Assembly (NCBI GenBank): GCA_017481495.1
Contig: JAFUPC010000065.1
Span: forward strand, 1 to 64,000
DNA from: Clostridia bacterium
Lineage (GTDB): Bacteria; Bacillota; Clostridia; Oscillospirales; CAG-272
Length of the DNA: 64,000 nucleotides
Reading direction: 5' to 3'
Position 1 is the first letter of the stretch; the number at the start of each line of letters is the position of its first letter. Shown in pieces: positions 56,098 through 64,000 of the stretch. Under the pieces are notes generated by a model, which was not told the origin of the DNA, searched no databases, and saw only the letters and a list, made by a program, of their open reading frames with translations. The position numbers were made by a program, and so were the translations under genes.

Positions 56098-56215
56098 GTC
56101 TGAAAATAAATTTTCAGACGGGTTATATGGTTTTCTTTGCACTTCATGCAAAGATTTTGCTGCGCAAAACCACCCACAATTCCCCAAGAAAGGAAACTTT
56201 CGCACAGCGAAAGTT
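56098..56215 (+). repeat. Multi-hairpin leader repeat, copy B
   Basis: Four palindromes: GTCTGAAAAT/ATTTTCAGAC (56098-56119), CTTTGCA/TGCAAAG (56135-56153), TTTTGC/GCAAAA (56155-56169) and AACTTTCGC-aca-GCGAAAGTT (56195-56215), followed by ATGGT. The last is preceded by AAGAAAGGA. Order and ends match copy A at 23706-23849, and again it sits immediately before a gene in the same orientation. Confidence 0.7.
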
Positions 56216-56228
56216 ATGGTCATAAAAA

Positions 56229-56726
56229 ATGAGCAAGCTGAAAAATATGCGTTTGGTGGAGATACCGAAGTTCCGTGCGGTATCCTCCGGAATCAGACCT
56301 TTGGAAGAAATATTTTTCATCGAAAACAGTTTCAGCGCATGGTTGGATGCACACGATCATCTCATAAAAGATCATATCTTTGAGCCGCAGGATTTTCTGT
56401 GGCATGAAAACGATGACATCAATCGCTCCACATGGATCGTTGCTGTCAGGGACGGTGTGACCGAAAACGATACCGCACCCTACCGTATTGTGGAATTTCC
56501 GGGAGGAATGTTTCTTGTGGCAACCTGCGATGAATCGGACAATGACGACTTAAACGAAACGGTTCTCGGAATGCGGCAGTGGATCGATCAAAACGAAGTT
56601 TTCGAGTATGGTGATCTTCCCGGAATGTGCAATATGCCAAATCCCGACGGTGTCATTGATAAAGCCCTTGGCATCGCGCAGCAGCAGATATTTTTACCAA
56701 TCAAATTCAGGAAAGGAACTACATAA
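56229..56726 (+). CDS. GyrI-like / AraC effector-binding-domain protein
   Basis: 165 residues with no DNA-binding part. The pattern MRLVEIPKFRAVSSGIRP, then YRIVEFPGGMFLVATCDESDNDDLNETVLGMRQWI, then a terminal IFLPIKF strand fits a stand-alone GyrI-like small-molecule-binding domain. Ligand unknown. The best AAAGGA lies 35 nt upstream, separated from the ATG by a 21-nt hairpin whose folding would shorten the distance. Its stop overlaps the next start by 1 nt (TAATG). Confidence 0.65.
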   Translation: MSKLKNMRLVEIPKFRAVSSGIRPLEEIFFIENSFSAWLDAHDHLIKDHIFEPQDFLWHENDDINRSTWIVAVRDGVTENDTAPYRIVEFPGGMFLVATCDESDNDDLNETVLGMRQWIDQNEVFEYGDLPGMCNMPNPDGVIDKALGIAQQQIFLPIKFRKGTT

Positions 56727-57547
56727 TGCGCCCCCTCGGCATCAATCTTCACGCCGTCAAAGGTCTGACCGATGACGGCTACCTCAAAAAAATCGCCGCG
56801 CTTGGGTTCACCCGCACGTTCACGGGTGTCCACAGTGAAGAACGGCAGAAATCCATCGCCGCGCTGTGTGAGACCTACGGCATCGTCTGCGAGACGCTTC
56901 ACGCGCCGTTTTCCCACATCAACGACATCTGGCTTCCGGACGACAACGGTCTTTTATCGGAGCTTTTCACCTGCATCGACCGCTGTCTGATCGCAGGTGC
57001 CAAAATTGCGGTCGTACATCTGTCCTCGGGGCAGAATCCGCCGCCCATCACCGACATCGGGCGGGAACGCTTTGCGCGGCTCGTCGATTACGCATCCGCA
57101 AAAAACGTGAAAGTCGCGTTTGAAAACCAGCGGATGCTCGCCAATCTCGCATGGGCTTTGGAAACCTTTCCCCCGGACGTCGCCGGGTTCTGTTGGGACT
57201 GCGGACATGAGTCGTGCTTCACGCCGGGGCGGCATTATATGCCTCTGTTTTCCGACCGGCTCATCTGCACGCACCTGCACGACAATTCGGGTGTTTTCAA
57301 CGCGGACAACCACCGCCTGCCCTTTGACGGCGCGATCGCATGGGAATCGGTCGCTGATGCCATCCGCACCTCGGGCTACGAAGGCTCTCTGATGCTGGAA
57401 ACCGGAAACACAGCTCCCAACGGCACCGGCGGCTTTTACGATGACCTCACCCCCGAAGAATATCTTGAAAAAGCATGGGTGGCGGCAGAACATCTGCGCG
57501 CAATGACAGACGGAAAACCACTGTCCCACGGAAACGAGACAATATGA
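56726..57547 (+). CDS. Sugar phosphate isomerase/epimerase-like TIM-barrel protein
   Basis: 273 residues of the AP_endonuc_2 type. Metal-site blocks include CETLHAPFSHIND, VAFENQR, AGFCWDCGHES, ICTHLHDN and SLMLETGNT. Family members isomerise or epimerise sugars and inositols; the substrate cannot be assigned. GGAAAGGA lies inside the preceding gene. It overlaps both neighbours (TAATG upstream, ATGA downstream), indicating tight cotranslation with a GyrI-like protein and a zinc-ribbon membrane protein. Confidence 0.82.
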   Translation: MRPLGINLHAVKGLTDDGYLKKIAALGFTRTFTGVHSEERQKSIAALCETYGIVCETLHAPFSHINDIWLPDDNGLLSELFTCIDRCLIAGAKIAVVHLSSGQNPPPITDIGRERFARLVDYASAKNVKVAFENQRMLANLAWALETFPPDVAGFCWDCGHESCFTPGRHYMPLFSDRLICTHLHDNSGVFNADNHRLPFDGAIAWESVADAIRTSGYEGSLMLETGNTAPNGTGGFYDDLTPEEYLEKAWVAAEHLRAMTDGKPLSHGNETI

Positions 57548-59205
57548 AAAAGACAGCAAAATCGAAAAAAACATCTCCCGTGGCGCCCTCCTCCGACACC
57601 CTCATCCCCGTCGGCTCCAAAGGCTACGTCGGTATTCTGGTATTTTTATGGTTCCTTGTCCTCTACATTCTGACGATGGTGCTCGGCATGAGCGGCGGCG
57701 CGGGGGATACCGCCGGCGGATTTCTCATCGTCACCTCCCCGTTTTTCATCGCGGCGATCGTCATGCTGATCTTCCAGATCCGGTACATGAAGCAAAACCG
57801 CATCCGGTTTTCCCCCCAAAAAATCGCGGGTTCTATCGGCGCGTGGTTTGCGCGGATGCTGTTCCCGGTACAGAAACGGTTTTCCTTTGATGCGGACGAC
57901 GGCAGTAATGTTTCCCGGAAACTGACCGATTTCCGCCGGGAATACGCCGCATTTTTCGCAGGAGACCCGCCCGGCACAAACACCACGCAGTCCTACCGCA
58001 ACCGCCTGTCTCTGCACAGAAAGCGGCTCGACGGGCGCGGCATCACCCTCACCGTCTCCCAGCGCCGCCGCGCCTTTGAAAAAGAACCCGCCGTCTCTCT
58101 TGGGCGTTTTCCGGACGGACACTTCTTTTATTCCCGCGCAAAGGAATACGTCTGGGGCTCTCGAAGCTTTACCCAAAACGGCCGCACACTGTTCCGCGAC
58201 AAAAAACTGCTCTGCGCCGATTACGACTTCATCGGGGTCATGCCGGCGGATTCCGCGGAAACACGTCTGTTCCGCTGTCCCGGATGCGGCGCGGTCTCGG
58301 ATGCCGAAACCCTGCTCTCCGGTTGTCCGTACTGCGCAAAGAAATTCCTCATTGAGGAGCTGTCCGACCGTGTCTGTTCCTTGACACAGTACCGTTCCCC
58401 GGATGCGGAAACACGCCTCGCCGGTCTGCACATTACCGCGTTTACCAACCGTCTTGCGTTCCTTGCCGCCGTTTTGCAGGCGATCGGCATGGGCAGTATG
58501 CTGAAAGAAGTTTATTTTGACGGGGCGGCAAGTCCCACGGAGATTCCGTTTGGCATCGTTCTGACCGTTTTCTCGGTCGCGTTCGCGTTTCTGCTTGCGT
58601 TTGTGATCTACAAGACCCTGCTCGCGCCCCTGCGCATCTTCATTTACTGGCTGTACCGCACCATGCGCCGCGACCGCCGTCTGGCAGAAGAAATTGCCAA
58701 ACAGAACCGCCGGACAGCCGCCGCTGTGCAGAAGACCGACCCCGACTTTTCGGTGATCTCGCTGTTTTCCGGTGTACGCAACAAGCTCGATGCTCTGCAT
58801 TTTGCCGATACACAAGCGCAGGTCGGCGTGTTTTCGACCGTCCCGCTGACGGACTATCTGCCGCGCTACCGCGACATCATCGACTGCTCCCACGACACGA
58901 TGTCCCTTGACAGCGTGGTGCGCGACGGGGAGTATTACAATGTAAAGATCACCGCCGAAATGACGCTGTTGTTCCATGACGGCAAAAAGACCCGCCGCGA
59001 AAAGGAACAGGTCACCCTAACCCTGCGCCGTCGTGTGACCGTGGATCGGAGAAATCCGTTCGGCATCCACTCCCCCGTCTGCCCGCACTGCGGCGCATCG
59101 GTCGATCTGTTATTGGGCAACACCTGCGCTTACTGCGGAAATGCACTGAATTTCATGAATGTAGACTGGTGTATTACGGAGTATCGGAGTTCGATTGCGG
59201 GGTAA
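57544..59205 (+). CDS. Zinc-ribbon membrane protein of unknown function
   Basis: 553 residues. Two membrane segments lie near the N-terminus (about 25-48 and 60-78) and two near 300-320 and 340-365. Two zinc-ribbon-like cysteine pairs are visible: CPGCG...CPYC (about 240-260) and CPHCG...CAYC near the C-terminus. The C-terminal cytoplasmic part (about 410-510) resembles TIM44-like domains by its alternating strand pattern, a weak resemblance. The start overlaps the isomerase stop by 4 nt. Function unknown. Confidence 0.75.
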   Translation: MKKTAKSKKTSPVAPSSDTLIPVGSKGYVGILVFLWFLVLYILTMVLGMSGGAGDTAGGFLIVTSPFFIAAIVMLIFQIRYMKQNRIRFSPQKIAGSIGAWFARMLFPVQKRFSFDADDGSNVSRKLTDFRREYAAFFAGDPPGTNTTQSYRNRLSLHRKRLDGRGITLTVSQRRRAFEKEPAVSLGRFPDGHFFYSRAKEYVWGSRSFTQNGRTLFRDKKLLCADYDFIGVMPADSAETRLFRCPGCGAVSDAETLLSGCPYCAKKFLIEELSDRVCSLTQYRSPDAETRLAGLHITAFTNRLAFLAAVLQAIGMGSMLKEVYFDGAASPTEIPFGIVLTVFSVAFAFLLAFVIYKTLLAPLRIFIYWLYRTMRRDRRLAEEIAKQNRRTAAAVQKTDPDFSVISLFSGVRNKLDALHFADTQAQVGVFSTVPLTDYLPRYRDIIDCSHDTMSLDSVVRDGEYYNVKITAEMTLLFHDGKKTRREKEQVTLTLRRRVTVDRRNPFGIHSPVCPHCGASVDLLLGNTCAYCGNALNFMNVDWCITEYRSSIAG

Positions 59206-59250
59206 GGGAGATATTGTCAACTTGAGCGTGGAAACGCGCTTTCTCTAACC

Positions 59251-59413
59251 CTGTAGGGACGCCCATATGGTTTCGCTATGTGAAACCTTGCGTCCGTAAC
59301 ATATCGGAAAGATGTCGAAATATTATGAAACATAACATTGGTTGGTATATATTTTTCAAACGATATCACCTGCACATCGTTTGGTAACGGACGCCCAATG
59401 GGCGCCCCTACAG
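59251..59413. mobile_element. MITE-like element, 163 bp, with 16-bp terminal inverted repeats
   Basis: CTGTAGGGACGCCCAT at the left end matches the reverse complement of the right end at 15 of 16 positions. Inner GCGTCCGTAAC and GTAACGGACGC pair at 10 of 11. An internal GGTTTCGCTATGTGAAACC palindrome is present. No coding frame. It fills the gap between the zinc-ribbon and alpha/alpha-barrel genes. A half-site (GCCGCCCCTACAC) lies near 21920. Confidence 0.65.
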
Positions 59414-59472
59414 ACATTATGGTGAATATCTTTCTTCATATGACAACATTTCTGTAAATAAGGAGAAAAATC

Positions 59473-61185
59473 ATGTCCATCCAAACCATCCCACTGCCGT
59501 TCCCCGCGCACGGTGATGATTACGTTCTCTTCCCCGCCTGCGCGTATGACGGCAACCGGTTTCCCGTTCTTGACAAAAAATACCCGCCGATGTTCACCCC
59601 CGAGGAGGGAAAACAGGCAGGCGGAAAGCCGTTCATCACGCCCGTTCCGCGGTTGGGCGAGGACAGCTCCGGCATTCTAGAAGTAACGGCGGGCGACGTG
59701 TCCGTTCCGTGCATCGGCGTGTTTTCCCGCGCGGAACGGAAAGCGGTCCTCCTGTTCACGCTCCAGGAGATCGACAGACAGAACATCGGACTTGCCTACG
59801 AGCGGGGGCAGATGATCCTGACCCATCCCGCGCGTCGCCGCGAGGTATACACCATGTGTACGATGACCCCGCAGACAGAGGCATGGATTCCGTCCGGAAA
59901 AGAGATCCCATACAAGCTCCTTTCCTTTGACTGCGAAACAATGGAGCAGTTCTTCCGCGTGTTCTTTGAAAACCGCAAGTGCATGGGACTGGACGACACC
60001 CTGCCCGAAGTCCCGTCCAAGGAAGAACAGTTTGAAATTCAGAAAAACAAATTCAATGCCATGAACTGGCGCGAGACCGAATACGGCGGCTTCTACGCGG
60101 TCGGCACAACAGACAACAAATTCCAGGTCTGGCAGCCCGGCTGGACGGGCGGCGCGATGGGAACATATGCATTTCTGAAGTGCGGCGGAACGATTGAAAA
60201 AGAGCGCTCTGTCAAAACGCTCCACCACCTGTTCCGCACGCAGGGCGCATCCGGGCTGTTCTGGGGCATCTGCGACAAGGACGGCGCGTTCCATTCCGAC
60301 GGCTTCGGCGTTCCCGGAACGGAAAAATGGACACTCATCCGCAAGTCCGCCGACGTACTGTATTTTGTTTTGCGGCAGTTTGAGCTGCTTGAAGAGATTC
60401 CCGCGGAATTTGAGAATGGAATCCGCCGCTGTGCCGATGCGTTTGTCCGGCTCTGCCAGGAAAACGGACAGCTCGGGCAGTTTGCCGATGTCGAAACCGG
60501 TGAGATCACGGTCGGCGGCTCCACCTCCGGCGGCATTGCCCCGGCAGGATTGGCACTTGCGTACCGGTATTTCGGGGATTCCGTTTATCTGGAAACCGCC
60601 CAAGCGCTTGCCGACCATTTTTATACGCATATTCAAAACGGCTACACGACCGGCGGCCCCGGCGAAATGCTCCAATGCCCCGACAGCGAAAGCGCATTCG
60701 GCGTGCTGGAAAGCTTTGTCTGGCTGTACGAAATCACGGGAAAAGAAAAATACCTGTCCTACGCCCGCGCGGCGGCGGATTTCTGCTCTTCGTGGGTCGT
60801 GCCGTACAATTACCGCTTCCCCGAAACCTCGGAGTTTGCCCGGCTCGGTATGAAGAGTGTCGGATCCGTCTTTGCCAACGCCCAGAACAAGCACTCCGCC
60901 CCCGGCATCTGTTCCCTCTCCGGAACCTCGGTGTACAAGGTCTACAAGTGGACGGGCGACGAGCGCTATCTGACGTTGTACCGCGAGATCACCGAGACCG
61001 TGGGTCAGTATATGTCGACCGAAGCACGCCCCATCCGCGCCCTGGACGGCTCCATCCTCCCGCCCGGCTTCATCTGTGAGCGGGTCAATCTCTCCGACTG
61101 GGAGTCCACCGCATGGGTCGGGAATGTGTTCAACGGAAGCTGTTGGTGTGAGGTGTCGAATCTGCTGTGGTTGGCGGGGATGTGA
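59473..61185 (+). CDS. Cytoplasmic (alpha/alpha)6-barrel glycosidase-like protein
   Basis: 570 residues without a signal peptide. A beta-rich N-terminal region (about 1-170) precedes a helical barrel region (about 190-570), with repeated aromatic blocks such as GGFYAVGTTDNKFQVWQPGWTGGAMGTYAFLK, GGSTSGGIAPAGLALAYRYFGDSVYLETAQ and GKEKYLSYARAAADFCSSW. This pattern is seen in six-hairpin glycosidases and lyases. The exact family, catalytic residues and substrate are not recognised. It has AAGGAG before the ATG and stands alone, after a MITE-like element and before the pheST promoter. Confidence 0.6.
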   Translation: MSIQTIPLPFPAHGDDYVLFPACAYDGNRFPVLDKKYPPMFTPEEGKQAGGKPFITPVPRLGEDSSGILEVTAGDVSVPCIGVFSRAERKAVLLFTLQEIDRQNIGLAYERGQMILTHPARRREVYTMCTMTPQTEAWIPSGKEIPYKLLSFDCETMEQFFRVFFENRKCMGLDDTLPEVPSKEEQFEIQKNKFNAMNWRETEYGGFYAVGTTDNKFQVWQPGWTGGAMGTYAFLKCGGTIEKERSVKTLHHLFRTQGASGLFWGICDKDGAFHSDGFGVPGTEKWTLIRKSADVLYFVLRQFELLEEIPAEFENGIRRCADAFVRLCQENGQLGQFADVETGEITVGGSTSGGIAPAGLALAYRYFGDSVYLETAQALADHFYTHIQNGYTTGGPGEMLQCPDSESAFGVLESFVWLYEITGKEKYLSYARAAADFCSSWVVPYNYRFPETSEFARLGMKSVGSVFANAQNKHSAPGICSLSGTSVYKVYKWTGDERYLTLYREITETVGQYMSTEARPIRALDGSILPPGFICERVNLSDWESTAWVGNVFNGSCWCEVSNLLWLAGM

Positions 61186-61245
61186 AGTTTTTCAGAAAAT
61201 ATGAATATATTTTTCAGGAAAATCGCAGATATTTTTCGTAACCTC

Positions 61246-61274
61246 TTGCATTTTCCCCAGATCTGTGGTATACT
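61246..61274 (+). promoter_or_regulatory. Promoter of T-box-pheST
   Basis: TTGCAT (61246-61251), 17-nt spacer ending TGG, TATACT (61269-61274). Confidence 0.75.
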
Positions 61275-61291
61275 AATACTATATCCGATAT

Positions 61292-61636
61292 GAAATGCGA
61301 TGATAAAGACAGCACCCCGTCGTAAACCGCACCGAAAAGAGAGGATCGCCCCGGCTGAAAGCGATCTGTGCGCGGACGGTGTGCATTTCCCTTTGGAGCA
61401 GGACGATAGAACCGCGAAGCGCGTTTTCGCGCAGTAGGTCGTCACGGCAGGCCGCCGTTATCCGGCCGGGTCATGGTGTTGTTCACCCTGTGAATGTTTC
61501 GCCGTGACAGAAATGAGTCGCCCGCAGTCTTTGCGGGAATTCAGGTGGTACCACGGGAGCCTATGCCCTCGTCCTGAAATGGCGTTAAGCGTAAACGGTT
61601 TACGCAAGACGTATCTTCGGGATGGGGGCTTTTTGT
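61292..61636 (+). ncRNA. T-box leader controlling pheST
   Basis: A long structured leader between the promoter and pheS. The conserved T-box AGGTGGTACCACGGG is at 61543-61557. Stem I pairs GCACCG/CGGTGT and GATCGC/GCGATC, with a K-turn-like AAAAGAGA. The sequence CCC-TTT-GGAGC at 61389-61399 lines up with the specifier position of other phenylalanyl T-boxes (codon, purine, GAGC), giving TTT = Phe at 61392-61394. The leader ends with a terminator whose 3' arm CGGGATGGGGGCT is followed by T5. Uncharged tRNA(Phe) should favour the antiterminator and switch on pheST. Confidence 0.9.
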
Positions 61637-61685
61637 TTCATATCCGAATGACACAATACATCAACACGAAAGGAAGTACGATACC

Positions 61686-62714
61686 ATGATGGAAGAAAAC
61701 ATCAAAGCGATCCGCGCGGAAATCGAGGAAACGCTCCCCACGCTTGCCTCTTCTGCCGCGCTGTACGAATTCCGCAAATCGTTCCTTGACAACAAGGACG
61801 GAAAAATTTCCGGTCTCATGAAAGCCATGAAGGACCTGCCCAAGGAGGAAAAGCCTGCGTTCGGTAAGCTCGTCAACGATCTCAAAACTTGGGCGACCGC
61901 CGCGTTTGACGAAGCAGACGAAAAAATCAAGGCGCTGGAGCTTGCGCAGAAAAATAAGGATGAAGAAATCGACGTCACAATGCCCGGTGTAAAAACCGAA
62001 GTCGGCGCACTGCATCCCGATACGATGATCATTAACGAACTCATCGACATCTTCGCCGGCATGGGCTTTGAGATATATGAAGGCCGCGAGATCGAAAACG
62101 ACTACTACAACTTCACCGCGCTGAACACCCCCAAGGATCACCCCGCGCGCGATATGCAGGACACGTTCTATGTCTCCGAGGAATTCCTGCTCCGCACGCA
62201 GACCTCCGCCGGTCAGATCCACGTCATGGAAAACAAGAAGCCGCCGATCAAGATCCTCTCCCCCGGCAAGGTTTTCCGTTCCGACGACGATGCGACACAT
62301 TCCCCGATGTTCTCCCAGATGGAAGGTCTGGTTGTGGACAAGGATATTTCCCTCTGCGATTTGCAGGGTATGCTCGACATCTTCTCCGAGCGCATTTTCG
62401 GTGAGGGCGTCAAGACCCGTCTGCGCCCCTCTTACTTCCCGTTCACGGAACCGTCCGTCGAAGTCGATGTTTCCTGCTTCGCCTGCGGCGGCAAGGGCTG
62501 CAAGCTGTGCAAGGGCACCGGCTGGATCGAAGTCCTCGGCGCGGGTGTTGTCAACCGTCACGTTCTTGAAAACTGCGGCATCGACCCCGACGAATACTCC
62601 GGATTTGCATTCGGTATGGGCGTGGAACGCATTGCGATGCTGAAATACGGCATCAACAACATCAAAGCACTGTTTGAATCGGATACCCGGTTCGCCGAAC
62701 AGTTCAAGGATTAA
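61686..62714 (+). CDS. pheS: Phenylalanyl-tRNA synthetase alpha subunit
   Basis: 342 residues. An N-terminal coiled coil ([15 protein letters not shown]) is followed by the class II core: motif 1 region [20 protein letters not shown], motif 2 [42 protein letters not shown] and motif 3 [18 protein letters not shown]. The cysteine cluster [17 protein letters not shown] is normal for this family. It aminoacylates tRNA(Phe) as an alpha2-beta2 enzyme. Two adjacent ATG codons occur; the first is used. Controlled by the T-box leader. Confidence 0.96.
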   Translation: MMEENIKAIRAEIEETLPTLASSAALYEFRKSFLDNKDGKISGLMKAMKDLPKEEKPAFGKLVNDLKTWATAAFDEADEKIKALELAQKNKDEEIDVTMPGVKTEVGALHPDTMIINELIDIFAGMGFEIYEGREIENDYYNFTALNTPKDHPARDMQDTFYVSEEFLLRTQTSAGQIHVMENKKPPIKILSPGKVFRSDDDATHSPMFSQMEGLVVDKDISLCDLQGMLDIFSERIFGEGVKTRLRPSYFPFTEPSVEVDVSCFACGGKGCKLCKGTGWIEVLGAGVVNRHVLENCGIDPDEYSGFAFGMGVERIAMLKYGINNIKALFESDTRFAEQFKD

Positions 62715-62734
62715 GAGAAAGGAGTTTTCCCATT

Positions 62735-64000
62735 ATGTTAGCACCGTTAAGCTGGTTAAAGGAATATGTCGATATCGACGTATCGGCAAAGGAACTGGAA
62801 GGACTTCTGTTCTCTGCCGGTTTTGAAGTGGAAGAATTAAAGGAAGTCGGCGCGGACATCTCCGGCGTTGTCGTCGGTCAGGTGGAGACCTGCGAGCTGA
62901 TTCCCGATACGCACATCCATGTCTGTCAGGTCAATCTCGGTGAGTACGGCACACAGCAGATCTGCTGCGGCGCGGACAATGTCTGTGTCGGCGGCAAATT
63001 TCCCGTTGCGATGGTCGGCGCGACCGTCTATGCGACCGCAAAGGATCACGTCACCATTGAGGGTGTCATGACCATCAAAAAAGGCAAACTGCGCGGACAG
63101 GAGTCCAACGGTATGCTCTGCTCCGGCACGGAGCTGGGGGTCACGGAGGATATGTATCCGGGCGCAGGCTACAACGGTCTGCTCGTTCTGCCCGAAGATG
63201 CACCGCTCGGCGCGGATGTCAAGCCGATTCTGGGGCTGGACGACTGGATCTTCGACATCAGCATCACCGCAAACCGCCCCGACTGCCAGTCCATCATCGG
63301 CATCGCGCGTGAGGTTGCGGCTGTTCTGAAAAAGCCGTTCAAAATGCCCGATCTCTCCTACACCGAAAACGGGAAAGATATTGAATTCAAGGTCACAGTG
63401 GAAGCCCCCGACCTCTGCCCGCGCTACATTGCGCATTACGTTTCCGATATTAAAATCGCCCCCTCGCCCGCGTGGATGCGCCGCCGTCTGTCGCTGGTCG
63501 GCATCAATGCCATCTCCAACGCCGTTGACATCACCAACTACGTTCTGAAAGAATTCGGTCAGCCGATGCACGCATTTGACTTAAACGACCTTGAAAACAC
63601 CGAGATCGTCGTCCGCCGTGCAAAGGAAAACGAGACCATTGTCACCCTCGACGAAAAGGAATTCAAGCTGAACCCCGAAAACCTCGTCATCTGCGACGGC
63701 AACAAGCCCGTTGCGCTCGCCGGCATCATGGGCGGCTTGAACTCCGAGATCAAGGACACGACGACCGACGTCCTCTTTGAGGCGGCAAAGTTCGCCCGCG
63801 ACAGTGTCCGCAAGACCTCCCGCGCCCTCGGTCAGTCCTCCGACTCCTCCTCCCGCTTTGAAAAGGGTGTGGACGAATACACGACCCAGCTCGGCATGAA
63901 GCGTGCGCTCCATTTAATGGAAGAGCTGGACTGCGGCAAGGTTTCCAAAGTCCACATCGAAGTGTCCTCCGGCAACTCGACCGAACCGCACCCCCTGACT
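62735..64000 (+). CDS. pheT: Phenylalanyl-tRNA synthetase beta subunit, N-terminal part (runs off the window)
   Basis: The first 422 codons are present, starting MLAPLSWLKEYVDIDVSAKEL after AAAGGAG, 20 nt downstream of pheS. Visible domains are the tRNA-binding OB-fold (VVVGQVETCELIPDTHIHVCQVNLG, CCGADNV), the B3/B4 editing region (NRPDCQSIIGIAREVAAVL, DITNYVLKEFGQPMHAFDL) and the start of B5. The reading frame is open to the last base, so the catalytic-like and anticodon-binding parts lie beyond the window. Confidence 0.95.
   Translation, partial: MLAPLSWLKEYVDIDVSAKELEGLLFSAGFEVEELKEVGADISGVVVGQVETCELIPDTHIHVCQVNLGEYGTQQICCGADNVCVGGKFPVAMVGATVYATAKDHVTIEGVMTIKKGKLRGQESNGMLCSGTELGVTEDMYPGAGYNGLLVLPEDAPLGADVKPILGLDDWIFDISITANRPDCQSIIGIAREVAAVLKKPFKMPDLSYTENGKDIEFKVTVEAPDLCPRYIAHYVSDIKIAPSPAWMRRRLSLVGINAISNAVDITNYVLKEFGQPMHAFDLNDLENTEIVVRRAKENETIVTLDEKEFKLNPENLVICDGNKPVALAGIMGGLNSEIKDTTTDVLFEAAKFARDSVRKTSRALGQSSDSSSRFEKGVDEYTTQLGMKRALHLMEELDCGKVSKVHIEVSSGNSTEPHPLT

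Overview
The window is chromosomal DNA from a spore-forming Clostridia member, probably an uncultured gut-type lineage near Oscillospirales/Ruminococcaceae. This placement is inferred from gene content (spoIVA, cwlD, T-box control of pheST, a single-chain purL, GHKL/LytTR signalling) and from moderately GC-rich coding DNA separated by AT-rich promoters with TTGACA/TATAAT boxes. The window starts inside a serine recombinase and ends inside pheT.

Layout. 1-830: 5' end of a serine recombinase, a small companion gene, and palindromic repeats. 916-6498: a LytTR response regulator with a very short soluble GHKL kinase, a divergent 31-codon gene, and two overlapping half-ABC exporters. 6664-21049: mostly housekeeping and sporulation genes: spoIVA, a surface discoidin-like protein, pepD, a VTC/DUF4956 pair, cwlD-radA, a YhcH-acyltransferase fusion coupled to a CCA-adding enzyme with an in-frame repeat insertion, an OmpR-type two-component system and a Xer-type recombinase. 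21291-30386: a membrane protein, an S1-domain protein, a lipoprotein cyclophilin, ThuA + GH2 beta-galactosidase, an NCS2 purine permease and a methyltransferase. 30402-37174: purL (its glutaminase domain lacks the catalytic cysteine), mtaB and an M15 D,D-carboxypeptidase.

37453-49799 is the most unusual region. It is one 12.3-kb leftward operon with a strong promoter at its head and a terminator at its end. It encodes a 1017-residue solute-binding protein with two added beta-sandwich regions and no lipobox, two complete pairs of sugar-ABC permeases, an NHL/TPR/Yip1 membrane fusion and a 1053-residue DUF5696 protein. It has no ATPase. The arrangement suggests a large surface glycan-capture and import machine whose substrate is unknown.

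50477-64000: rnhA-nifS-mnmA (tRNA thiolation), a WecG/TagA glycosyltransferase, a Cys-tRNA(Pro) deacylase, an RNA m5U methyltransferase, a tightly overlapping three-gene unit (GyrI-like, sugar isomerase, zinc-ribbon membrane protein), an alpha/alpha-barrel protein, and T-box-pheS-pheT.

Several small repeat families run through the intergenic DNA. Two are MITE-like elements with 16-18 bp terminal inverted repeats. One is a multi-hairpin leader found upstream of two unrelated genes. A 15-bp tandem repeat occurs at two loci, once inside the cca coding sequence. No CRISPR array, rRNA or tRNA gene was seen.
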